Source of the DNA: an uncultured Clostridia bacterium
Lineage (GTDB): Bacteria; Bacillota; Clostridia; Christensenellales; QALW01
Assembly: GCA_900550765.1 (NCBI GenBank)
Contig: URTC01000011.1
Span: forward strand, 1 to 14,210
Reading direction: 5' to 3'
Length of the DNA stretch: 14,210 nucleotides
Shown here one piece after another: positions 6,863 to 14,044 of this stretch; positions within the stretch are counted from its first letter, which is position 1, and the number at the start of each line of letters is the position of its first letter. The position numbers and the translations under genes are program-made. A model generated the notes under the pieces. That model made no database searches and was not told where the DNA came from. It saw only the letters and a list, made by a program, of their open reading frames with translations.

Positions 6863-8937
6863 ACCGCCGTCCATTTTTCTTCAGTGCTTTAACCCTTATA
6901 ATCGGAATCCTTACAGGCATTGCTCTGCGCCAACTTCCGGTCATTTTAGTGTTTTTGATTTTATTGCTTCTGCCCGGCTGCTTGTTATGGAAAAAGCACC
7001 GTCTGCTGCTTCTCTTTCTGATCTTTTTCTTTGCCGCCGGTTCGTTTTCGGCTGCATTTTCTTACAGGGAATATACCGAAAGCTCTTCGGACTGCGCGCT
7101 AAGCGGCACCGTCATTTCCATAGGCCAAAAAGAATCCTGCACCATAGTGCTGTTGGAGGATGTAACGCTGTTTACCCCGGAAGCCAATGCGCTGTCATGC
7201 AGAGTAAACGTACAGCTTCCCGTTGCTCCGGATATTGCCTACGGCAACACAATTTTAGTATACGGAACGCTATTTCCCTACACGCTGCATACAGAAAATC
7301 CCGGAGAAACAGACCGCACGCTCGCAAACCTGGCCGATAACATCGGGTACAGCTGTTCTGCCTCCTCTTTTCAGTTTTTAGCGCAGGAAACAAGTCCCGC
7401 CCACCGGCTGTATGAGCTAAAAAATGCAATACGCGCAAAAATCCATACCGGCGTACCCGATGAGGACTGCGCTTCTATTCTCTATGCTATGGTCACCGGT
7501 GATAAAAGCAGCCTGAGCACCTATACATATTCTCTCTTTTCTTCCTGCGGTACCTCGCATCTGCTGGCAGTATCCGGCCTGCATGTAGGAATTTTGCTGA
7601 CGCTTCTGGGCACAGCAGTAAGGTTTCTGCGTCTTCCCTCCGGCATAAAATTGATATTGACGTCAGCATTTCTTGCCTTCTACTGTCTGTTCACAGGGTT
7701 TGCCCCTTCGATTGTACGGGCTTCTCTCATGGCACTGCTTACGCTTGGCGCCGGCATTTTAGGTATGCGCTATGATATGCTCAATGCGCTGGGCTTTGCC
7801 GGAACAGTAATTTTGCTTCTAAATCCCTTTCGATTATTCGATCTTTCGTTTCAGCTCTCCTTCGCTGCCTGCTTCGGTATCGCAGTATGCGGCGGATATG
7901 TTCAAAATATCCGTCATTTTCGGCGGCTGTTAAGCTCCCTTTCCGTCTCACTGGGCGCAACAATCGCTACGCTGCCTATCGCACTGTATAACTTTTCCTT
8001 TATCCCTGCCGCTTCGCTGCTGGCAAATCTTATCTTGGTTCCGGTAGCGTCGCTCGCGCTCATCCTGCTGGTGGCCGTATTGCCGTTATCCTTTATATGG
8101 AACGGTTTTTCCGTTTTATTCTATGCTCCCTATTTTCTGATGGCCGCAGTCTTAAAAATATCCGAACCGCTGGCAGAGCTCCCTAAGCTGACTTCTCTCG
8201 CTCTTCCTGCAGTCATAATTCCTCTGTTTCTGCTTTTAGTGCTGGTCTGCTCCCGTTTTGCACGTATAAAGCCTCGCTTAAAAAGTGCAATCGCCGCTGT
8301 TTTAACCGTATCTGTATTGGCTATCGGCGCACAAAGCTATATTCCGCGATATCACGGCGCGGAGCTCCGCGTACTGAGCCTAAAGGAGGGCCAGTGTGTA
8401 CATATCCGCTGCGGCGGTGAAAATTTTATTATCGGGCTCAATAAAGATTCCCTCCACACACAAATGCAGTATATCGGAAAAAATATCGGCAGGGTAAAGG
8501 GTGTATTCCTGCTTTCGGTCCAGGATGCGGAAGCCCTGCTATTCGCCCTTGCCGCGGGACTGGACGCAGAAACCGTATATCTTGCGCCCCAATTATCTAC
8601 ACCGGATGAAAACATCCTATTTTCCTCCGTCAAGCTCACCCCGGAACAAAATATCCGCTGCGGTGATGCTGTTTTTAGCCTGCAGGGCGAAGGTCTGCAG
8701 CTTTTCTGCAACGGTTTCAGCGTATACATCCATCCGCCTGAAAGCGAACAGATCCCCGATACACGGTTTGATATTGCAGTAACCGAAAACCCAAAAATAT
8801 CTGCCGATGCCGTGATCTGCCGTAAAACAGAACATCCTGCCTGCCAAGCCTTATATAGGACTTGCTATTATGGCATGGTAAGCTGTATAATACAAAAGGA
8901 CATTCAATTTAAAATCTACCACGAGGTACTGCCATGA
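6859..8937 (+). CDS. comEC: ComEC/Rec2-family DNA-uptake channel protein with degenerate C-terminal domain
   Basis: ComEC forms the inner-membrane channel for single-stranded DNA in transformation. At 692 residues the length is near the lower end for full-length members. Two to three membrane helices (about 5-70) are followed by the OB-fold domain (about 80-175, with NPGETD near its end). The competence domain carries the hallmark HLLAVSGLHVG (234-244) and many helices up to about 490. Residues 500-692 correspond to the usual metallo-beta-lactamase-like domain. The expected DVGQGD and THxHxDH motifs appear as SLKEGQ (507-512) and LSVQDAE (552-558), so the metal ligands are missing. The ATG overlaps the upstream TGA, and its own TGA overlaps the holA ATG. 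Whether the cell is transformable cannot be judged from this window. Confidence 0.93.
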   Translation: MNRRPFFFSALTLIIGILTGIALRQLPVILVFLILLLLPGCLLWKKHRLLLLFLIFFFAAGSFSAAFSYREYTESSSDCALSGTVISIGQKESCTIVLLEDVTLFTPEANALSCRVNVQLPVAPDIAYGNTILVYGTLFPYTLHTENPGETDRTLANLADNIGYSCSASSFQFLAQETSPAHRLYELKNAIRAKIHTGVPDEDCASILYAMVTGDKSSLSTYTYSLFSSCGTSHLLAVSGLHVGILLTLLGTAVRFLRLPSGIKLILTSAFLAFYCLFTGFAPSIVRASLMALLTLGAGILGMRYDMLNALGFAGTVILLLNPFRLFDLSFQLSFAACFGIAVCGGYVQNIRHFRRLLSSLSVSLGATIATLPIALYNFSFIPAASLLANLILVPVASLALILLVAVLPLSFIWNGFSVLFYAPYFLMAAVLKISEPLAELPKLTSLALPAVIIPLFLLLVLVCSRFARIKPRLKSAIAAVLTVSVLAIGAQSYIPRYHGAELRVLSLKEGQCVHIRCGGENFIIGLNKDSLHTQMQYIGKNIGRVKGVFLLSVQDAEALLFALAAGLDAETVYLAPQLSTPDENILFSSVKLTPEQNIRCGDAVFSLQGEGLQLFCNGFSVYIHPPESEQIPDTRFDIAVTENPKISADAVICRKTEHPACQALYRTCYYGMVSCIIQKDIQFKIYHEVLP
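8862..8891 (+). promoter_or_regulatory. Possible internal promoter for holA within comEC
   Basis: TTGCTA (8862-8867) and a perfect TATAAT (8886-8891), 18 bases apart, lie about 45 bases before the holA start, inside the 3' end of comEC. It could supply holA, an essential-type gene, independently of the operon promoter. It rests on the motif alone. Confidence 0.35.
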
Positions 8938-9929
8938 ATCATAACGAATTTTTTAAAGCACTGCGGGACGGACAGCTTTTGCCCGTATATCTGTTTGCCG
9001 GCGAAGAAGAATATGTAAAAGACAGTGCACTCCAACAGCTGGAGGAGGCTGTGATCGATCCCGCACTGCGCGAAGTAAATCGATCACTTTTAGACGCATC
9101 CGCTACGGCCGAAGAGATCTGTTCTCAGTGCGAAACAATTCCCTTTATGGGGGAAAAACGGCTTGTTATCGTACAAAATAGCACTTTTTTAACAAAGAGC
9201 GAAGGCAAAAGTGAAAATGAAGAACGTCTGCTGGCCTATCTGGAAAGCCCTGCAGATTTTACAATTTTAGTCTTTTGCTGCACGGCACCGGATAAGCGCC
9301 GAAAGCTGTTTAAAGCACTGCAAAAATACAGTGTAGATTTCTCCCCTCTCTCCAGTGCCGAGCTAATACGCTGGATCGAAAAGACCCTAAAGGTCCGCGG
9401 CCTTTCCATTGAAAAAAATGACGCACTCTTTTTAACTGAATATACCGATCCCCGGCCTGAAGCTCTTTATACCGAACTGGAAAAACTGAGTTGTTATGTA
9501 AAAGAAGGGCAGGTAAAAAGAGACGATATTCTGGCGGCCGTTACTCCGAGCAAAGAATATAATATGTTTAAAATGACCGATGCCATAGTAGAACGGGATA
9601 CGTCCCGGGCGCTGACACTTTTAAGCGGTATGCTGATGCAGAAAGAAGAACCCATTTATATCCTGGGGGCAATTTCGCGGCAATACCGTCAGCTGCTCCG
9701 CATAAAGCTGCTGCAGCAGGAAAAAGCACAGCGGCAGGAGATCCTTACCACACTGGGGATCCGGGATTTCGTCCTTACCCGCCTGCAGCGAACATGCGAA
9801 AAACGCAGCGAGAAAGAATTGAAACAGGCTGTCGATCTATGCTACGAAGCTGATGCAGGTCTGAAAACGGGCAAGCAGCTTCCCTGTGTGGCACTGCACC
9901 GGCTGATCCTCAAGCTTTGCACACTGTAA
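8934..9929 (+). CDS. holA: DNA polymerase III delta subunit (clamp loader)
   Basis: This subunit of the clamp-loader complex opens the beta sliding clamp during replication. The 331 residues match the usual length of about 330-350. Family features visible: the N-terminal PVYLFAGEEEYVKDSA region, the CETIPFMGEKRLVIVQN stretch (clamp-interaction and Walker-B-like region), a second strand region FTILVFCCTAPDKRRKL, and the all-helical C-terminal collar with LRIKLLQQEKAQRQE. The ATG at 8934 overlaps the comEC TGA, with GAGG seven bases upstream (8923-8926). Pairing with comEC is a common gene order in Firmicutes and supports the call. The usual downstream rpsT is absent here and a mechanosensitive channel gene follows. 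Confidence 0.93.
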   Translation: MNHNEFFKALRDGQLLPVYLFAGEEEYVKDSALQQLEEAVIDPALREVNRSLLDASATAEEICSQCETIPFMGEKRLVIVQNSTFLTKSEGKSENEERLLAYLESPADFTILVFCCTAPDKRRKLFKALQKYSVDFSPLSSAELIRWIEKTLKVRGLSIEKNDALFLTEYTDPRPEALYTELEKLSCYVKEGQVKRDDILAAVTPSKEYNMFKMTDAIVERDTSRALTLLSGMLMQKEEPIYILGAISRQYRQLLRIKLLQQEKAQRQEILTTLGIRDFVLTRLQRTCEKRSEKELKQAVDLCYEADAGLKTGKQLPCVALHRLILKLCTL

Positions 9930-9983
9930 TACCGTAACAAGCAAAAAGGTCTCAAATCAAAGCATGAAGGAGCATGATTCATT

Positions 9984-10811
9984 ATGAAATTTTTTACACT
10001 CTCGGCCAATTGGGGCGAGCAGCTATGGCTGTTTCTGCAAAACAACGGCCCTAAATTTTTGTTAGCGATCGTAGTGCTGATTGTCGGCCTTGCCTTGACA
10101 AAGGCAGCAGAAAAACCGATGCGGCGCATTTTGCAAAAAAGCAAGATTGACGCCTCGGCGCACAAGCTCATTCTTCAGATCGTAAATATCGCTTTAAAAG
10201 TGGTGGTATTACTGATCACCGCTGAAACACTGGGTATCAAAACCACGTCTTTAATCGCCCTATTCAGTGCGGTAGGTCTTGCCATAAGCCTTGCAGTAAA
10301 AGATTTTTTAAGCAATATGACCGGCGGCTTTCTGGTACTGATTACCCACCCCTTTACCAAGGGCGACTTCATCGAAACCAACTCCGTCTCCGGTATGGTA
10401 GAAAATATTACGCTTTTTTATACCACACTGAAAACACCGGACAACAAAAAGATCTTTATTCCCAACGGCGAAATTTGCACCGCCAAAATTATCAACTACT
10501 CCGCTGAGGAAACACGCCGGCTGGATATGGTCTTTTCCATCAGCTATAACGATGATCTTTCTGCTGCCAAGCAGATTTTAGCCGATCTGGTCGCGTCCTC
10601 GGGCCTTGCCTTAGAAGATCCCGCTCCGGCTTACGTGGTCACCGAACATGCCGCCAGCTCTATCAACATTGGGGTGCGGGTATGGGTAAAATCCGCCGAC
10701 TATTGGACCTTGAATTTTTATATGAACGAGCAGGTAAAGCTCGCCTTTGACAGGGCACATATCACCATTCCCTTTCAGCGGCTGGACGTACATATTGATC
10801 CGGCAAAATAA
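9984..10811 (+). CDS. mscS: MscS-family small-conductance mechanosensitive channel
   Basis: This inner-membrane channel releases solutes on osmotic downshock. The 275 residues are close to E. coli MscS. Helix 1 is about 22-42 and helix 2 about 63-83. The pore-lining helix 3 (about 90-118) shows the alternating small residues and the LSNMTGGFLVL end. The beta domain follows with the signature FIPNGEICTAKIINYS (158-173), then the alpha/beta cage to the C-terminus. The start ATG 9984 has AAGGAG 11 bases upstream, which is slightly long. The 54-base gap after holA contains no evident terminator, so partial co-transcription is possible. Confidence 0.93.
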   Translation: MKFFTLSANWGEQLWLFLQNNGPKFLLAIVVLIVGLALTKAAEKPMRRILQKSKIDASAHKLILQIVNIALKVVVLLITAETLGIKTTSLIALFSAVGLAISLAVKDFLSNMTGGFLVLITHPFTKGDFIETNSVSGMVENITLFYTTLKTPDNKKIFIPNGEICTAKIINYSAEETRRLDMVFSISYNDDLSAAKQILADLVASSGLALEDPAPAYVVTEHAASSINIGVRVWVKSADYWTLNFYMNEQVKLAFDRAHITIPFQRLDVHIDPAK

Positions 10812-10815
10812 GCAG

Positions 10816-10861
10816 AAAAAAGCAAGATAAACCGCTTTTTTCGATTTATCCTGTCTTTTTT
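10816..10861 (+). terminator. Terminator-like region after the channel gene
   Basis: Two overlapping, mutually exclusive hairpins lie 5-50 bases after the stop. AAAAAAGC (10816-10823) pairs with GCTTTTTT (10834-10841). GATAAA (10826-10831) pairs with TTTATC (10845-10850), with a CG step inside. A T-run at 10856-10861 follows the second. Each stem is weak in G+C, but the position and T-run fit termination. Confidence 0.55.
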
Positions 10862-11407
10862 GCCCTACCGGTCTATTTTTTAATAGAAGAAACACAACCT
10901 TTTTGATTTGTTACAAGCACAAGCCATACATTATAAAAGGACTGGCATAGATCGTGACATAAATCAAAGTACTCCAGGGTTGATCCTTTATATAAGATTC
11001 TTAAAGACCGGTGATGTTTGACCGATACCCGGCGAATCCACACTACCATTTTCCCAAAGCAGCGCTGCTGCAATGCTATGAAATAAAGCAACCGCTTCCA
11101 GGCCACTAAAGTGCAAATATCGGAAAGCCCATTATAGAAGGAATGCCATGGTTTTGTTTTTTCCGATTCTTCTCCCATACCCGCACTTTCTTTCATCGAT
11201 TTCCTATGCAATACCGCAATCTTAAAACCGTATGCAATGCTCTCTGTAATTACAAAATATGCCATCTAATGCCATAACATCAATAATGCAAAATTCTTCC
11301 TTTTTCTCCCGTTGCTTACCATATTAATTTTTCGGTCGTTCCTTATAAAACAATATCTGTAATGTCCGGCATAGTTTTTTACCAAGCGCCGCAGGCTGTT
11401 TTGCAAA
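10862..11407. other. Intergenic stretch without a convincing gene
   Basis: This is about 550 bases between convergent genes, lower in G+C than its surroundings. A minus-strand frame of 130 residues (11265-10873) is open and its codons look native, but it lacks a ribosome binding site and resembles nothing I know. A plus-strand promoter-like pair, TTGTTA (10908-10913) and TATAAA (10932-10937), has no gene behind it. A 12-base palindrome AGCAGCGCTGCT lies at 11058-11069. No tRNA, known ncRNA or transposase remnant was recognised. Confidence 0.5.
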
Positions 11408-12394
11408 TCAGCCCTCCCTGCAGATGGTATCGATGAGCATCTCCTGTTCGATACAAAAGGGTTCTGAGGCAAGTACGCCCACATTTTCGCGAATTTGTTC
11501 CGGGCAGGAGGCGCCGATCAGCACGCCGGTAACCTCTTGTTTCCGCAATACCCAGGCAAGGGCCATCTGCGCAAGCGTTTCTCCCCGCTGCCGGGCTACC
11601 TCCCGAAGTTTGCACAGCATCTGAATTTTCTCCGGCGTAATAGAGGCCTCTTTTAAAAACACATTTTTCTTAGCACGGCTGCCCTCGGGAACATCGTCCA
11701 AATACCGATCGGTAAGCAGGCCTTGGGCAAGAGGCGAATAAATAATGAGCCCTTTCCCCTCCTGTCCGGCCGCTGCAAGCAGGCCGTTTTGTTCAATGCC
11801 CCGGTCCAGAATAGAATATCGGTTCTGATTGATAATAAACGGGCATTTAAGTTCTTCCAAAATTCGTGCGGCCGCAAGCATCTGTTCTCCGCTATAGTTG
11901 GAAAGCCCTGCATACAGCGCTTTTCCGCTCTTTACTGCGCGGTCAAGGGCCAGCATACTTTCCTCCACCGGCGTATCGTTATCAGGACGGTGATGGTAAA
12001 AGATATCCACATATTCCAGCCCCAGCCGCCGCAAACTTTGATCCAGGCTCGCCGTCATATATTTTAAACTACCGCCGTCACCATAAGGACCTTCCCACAT
12101 ATGATAGCCCGCTTTAGTACTGACGATCAGTTCATCTCTGTAAGCGCTTAGCTGCTGTTTTAATATCCTGCCGAAATTTTCTTCCGCGCTTCCGGGAAGC
12201 GGACCGTAATTATTGGCAATATCAAAGTGCGTAATCCCCAAATCAAAGGCAGTAAGGCACATTTTTGTCATGTTTTCAAAGCTGTCGTTCGTACCGAAAT
12301 TATGCCACAATCCCAGAGAAACGCGCGGCAGCTTCAGCCCGCTTTTTCCGCAGCGGGTATACCGCATTGTTTCATATCTTTTTTTATTAAGCAT
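11408..12394 (-). CDS. yghZ: Aldo/keto reductase, YghZ-like (L-glyceraldehyde 3-phosphate reductase family)
   Basis: This is a cytoplasmic NAD(P)H-dependent (alpha/beta)8-barrel reductase. It closely follows remembered E. coli YghZ from CGKSGLKLP and SLGLWHNFG through FDLGITHFDIANNYGP. The catalytic tetrad is D58, Y63, K94 (in STKAGY) and H134 (in FYHHRPD). NADPH-site elements GLSNYS, SPLAQGLL and the C-terminal VLIGASCPEQIRENV are present. In E. coli this enzyme reduces L-glyceraldehyde 3-phosphate and methylglyoxal. The substrate here is inferred. At 328 residues it is slightly shorter at the C-terminus than YghZ. ATG 12394 was chosen over the frame opening at 12457 because AGGAAG lies 8 bases upstream and the promoter overlaps the extra codons. 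The stop is TGA. No clear terminator follows. Confidence 0.93.
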   Translation of the reverse strand: MLNKKRYETMRYTRCGKSGLKLPRVSLGLWHNFGTNDSFENMTKMCLTAFDLGITHFDIANNYGPLPGSAEENFGRILKQQLSAYRDELIVSTKAGYHMWEGPYGDGGSLKYMTASLDQSLRRLGLEYVDIFYHHRPDNDTPVEESMLALDRAVKSGKALYAGLSNYSGEQMLAAARILEELKCPFIINQNRYSILDRGIEQNGLLAAAGQEGKGLIIYSPLAQGLLTDRYLDDVPEGSRAKKNVFLKEASITPEKIQMLCKLREVARQRGETLAQMALAWVLRKQEVTGVLIGASCPEQIRENVGVLASEPFCIEQEMLIDTICREG

Positions 12395-12424
12395 CCTAAC
12401 ATCTTCCTCTCTTTGCTTTTCTTT

Positions 12425-12453
12425 ATAGTAACAAAATTTCCGGTCTTTTTCAA
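12425..12453 (-). promoter_or_regulatory. Promoter of the aldo/keto reductase gene
   Basis: On the minus strand, TTGAAA (12453-12448), a 17-base spacer and TACTAT (12430-12425) preceded by TGT give an extended -10 promoter about 30 bases before the ATG at 12394. It implies transcription independent of the acetyltransferase gene upstream. Confidence 0.65.
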
Positions 12454-12511
12454 GCAATTTTCCATGGTTGCATCACACGGGCAATTTTCTCTACTGTTCC
12501 CCCTCTTTCCT

Positions 12512-13129
12512 TTATACATGCAAGTATTCCTGTATCCCCAATGCATACAGCGTATTTCTGTCAAGCTCCGAAAAACGGATTATCGGGTTCGGATAAGCAG
12601 TATGCGCTCCAATGATTTTTTCCATCCAAACCATGTGATACCATGTACCGAATTTATAACCGCACTGATGAAATTGCCCTACCATGCGGTACCCTAAATG
12701 CGCGTGAAACTGTACGCTATCGCATGTTAAATACGAGTCTTCTCTCTCCGGATATGCAATACAGGCATTTAAGTTCAACAGATTCTGTTTTTGAGAAATT
12801 CCTTCCAGCGCACTATAAAGTTTTCTGCCAAGTCCTTCTTTTCGTTTGTTTTCTTTAATATAAATACTTACCTCCGCCGCCCAATCGTAAGCTTCCCTTT
12901 CCCTAAAAACGCCGGTATAAGCATAGCCCAAAATTTCTTTGCCGCTTTGCACAACAAGATACGGATATTTTTCCAAAGTCTTTTGGATTCTCTCCCTAAA
13001 CTCTTTTATATCCGGCACCTCATATTCAAAGGTAATCGCTGTTTTCTCTACATATGGCGCATAAATCTCCAACAGCTGTTCCGCATCCTCCGGCACTGCA
13101 ATCCGAATATAAATTTCCTCGCCTTTCAA
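12512..13129 (-). CDS. GNAT-family N-acetyltransferase, phosphinothricin/YncA type
   Basis: This 205-residue acetyl-CoA-dependent acyltransferase belongs to the Pat/YncA branch, which acetylates small amino-acid-like amines. Visible features: N-terminal IRIAVPEDAEQLLEIYAPYV, TAITFEYEVP (30-39), ILGYAY (66-71), strand 4 AAEVSIYI, the acetyl-CoA loop KRKEGLGRKLY (95-105), and SVQFHAHLGYRMVGQF followed by GYKFGTWYHMVWMEKI (157-172). The last 30 residues extend beyond the usual fold. The start is TTG 13129, with AGGAGG ten bases upstream. No nearby ATG fits the conserved N-terminus. The true substrate cannot be told. No resistance role should be assumed, as this branch is widespread. Confidence 0.88.
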   Translation of the reverse strand: MKGEEIYIRIAVPEDAEQLLEIYAPYVEKTAITFEYEVPDIKEFRERIQKTLEKYPYLVVQSGKEILGYAYTGVFREREAYDWAAEVSIYIKENKRKEGLGRKLYSALEGISQKQNLLNLNACIAYPEREDSYLTCDSVQFHAHLGYRMVGQFHQCGYKFGTWYHMVWMEKIIGAHTAYPNPIIRFSELDRNTLYALGIQEYLHV

Positions 13130-13255
13130 TCCTTCGTTTCCTCCTGCTGCTATCCTGATATTTTCATTCTGCCGCGAACATCCAAACTCCCGGCTGCTTT
13201 AAAGTACGCACTCATCTCTGTTTTTACTTCAAAATCTTCATGCTTTAATACAAAA

Positions 13256-13281
13256 GCAGCCGGAGAAGCTCCTCCGGCTGC
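13256..13281 (-). terminator. Terminator of the rubredoxin gene
   Basis: A perfect 10-bp stem (13256-13265 with 13272-13281) rich in G+C has a 6-base loop. On the minus strand it is followed by TTTTGTATT. It lies 8 bases after the rubredoxin stop. Its distal arm could pair instead with a third copy of the arm at 13190-13200. Confidence 0.8.
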
Positions 13282-13288
13282 AAATCCA

Positions 13289-13444
13289 TTATTCCTGGGA
13301 AAACTGATCTTTTCCCGCACCGCAAAGCGGACATACATAATCCTCAGGGATGTCCTCCCATTTTGTACCGGGCGCAATGCCATTTTCGGGATCACCTAAG
13401 GCTTCATCATATACATAACCGCAAAGATCGCAAACATATTTCAT
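13289..13444 (-). CDS. Rubredoxin
   Basis: This small cytoplasmic one-electron carrier has a single iron held by four cysteines. At 51 residues it has the classic length. C5 and C8 (CDLCGYVYD), and C38 and C41 ([11 protein letters not shown]), are the ligands. The conserved [23 protein letters not shown] core lies between them. The ATG at 13444 has GAGGTG about seven bases upstream. It starts 15 bases after the stop of the flavin reductase-rubredoxin frame, so the two are surely co-transcribed. It likely feeds electrons to the flavodiiron enzyme or to rubrerythrin-type peroxidases. A strong terminator follows the TAA. Confidence 0.96.
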   Translation of the reverse strand: MKYVCDLCGYVYDEALGDPENGIAPGTKWEDIPEDYVCPLCGAGKDQFSQE

Positions 13445-13459
13445 TCAAAACACCTCTTT

Positions 13460-14044
13460 TTATAATTTCAGTTCAAAATCTACTGCCCCGTGTTTGCATA
13501 TGGGGCACACAAAATCCGGCGGAAGCTCCTCACCTTCGTAAACATATCCGCAGATTTTGCATACATAACGCTTTTTGCCGTCCTCAGCAGCCGGTTCTTT
13601 CGTCTTTTCAGGCTGAGGCTTGATATGGCTGTGATAATACGCATACGTTGCGGAAGGTACGTCGGAAAGCGCCTGCATACTCCGGATTTCCGCAAGAAAA
13701 ACCGTATGCGTACCGCAGTCCTGCATTTGAACAACAGCTGCATCAATCACTGCGTTAGCGCAGGAAGAAACATATCGTAAGCCCTGCGGCGTACGTTCTT
13801 CCTTCAGTCCTGCAAATTTATCGGTATCCCGACCACTGGCAAAACCAAACCGTTTAAATACCGCAAATTCTGCCTTTTGCGAAAGGATCGAAAGCGCAAA
13901 GGCTTGAGATGAAGCAATCATATCATGCGTAAGGTTGCTTTTATTAACAGCAATCAAAAGCTGTTCCGGATTACTGGTCACCTGAATTGCAGTATTGATA
14001 ATACAGGCATTCTCTCTTCCGCCGTCTCTTGCCGAAAGTACAAA
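13460..14044 (-). pseudogene. Flavin reductase-rubredoxin part of a flavodiiron fusion, separated by an in-frame TAG
   Basis: This is the 3' part of a reading frame that continues upstream past a TAG at 14047-14045. Directly after the TAG come FVLSARDGGRENACIINTAIQV, TSNPEQLLIAVNKSNLTHDM and GFASGRDTDKFAGL, the FMN-binding flavin reductase fold of high-molecular-weight rubredoxin (Hrb). A short rubredoxin domain follows with CKIC and CPIC (YVCKICGYVYEGEELPPDF). Together these pass electrons from NAD(P)H to a flavodiiron oxygen or NO reductase. The first possible internal start is GTG 13981, with no ribosome binding site, and it would cut into the first strands of the flavin reductase. A separate functional gene is therefore unlikely unless the TAG is read through. 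Sequence quality or a genuine null allele are the alternatives. The TAA at 13460 is the natural end. Confidence 0.7.

Noticed and set aside
11058..11069. Palindrome AGCAGCGCTGCT as a site-specific recombination or operator site
   Set aside because: It is a single copy with no integrase, repeat or nearby promoter to give it meaning.
12227..12697. Plus-strand 156-residue frame
   Set aside because: It is antisense across the ends of the reductase and acetyltransferase genes and crosses the reductase promoter. It has no ribosome binding site.
12791..13399. Plus-strand 202-residue frame
   Set aside because: It is antisense to the acetyltransferase and rubredoxin genes, both with clear family motifs, and crosses a strong hairpin.
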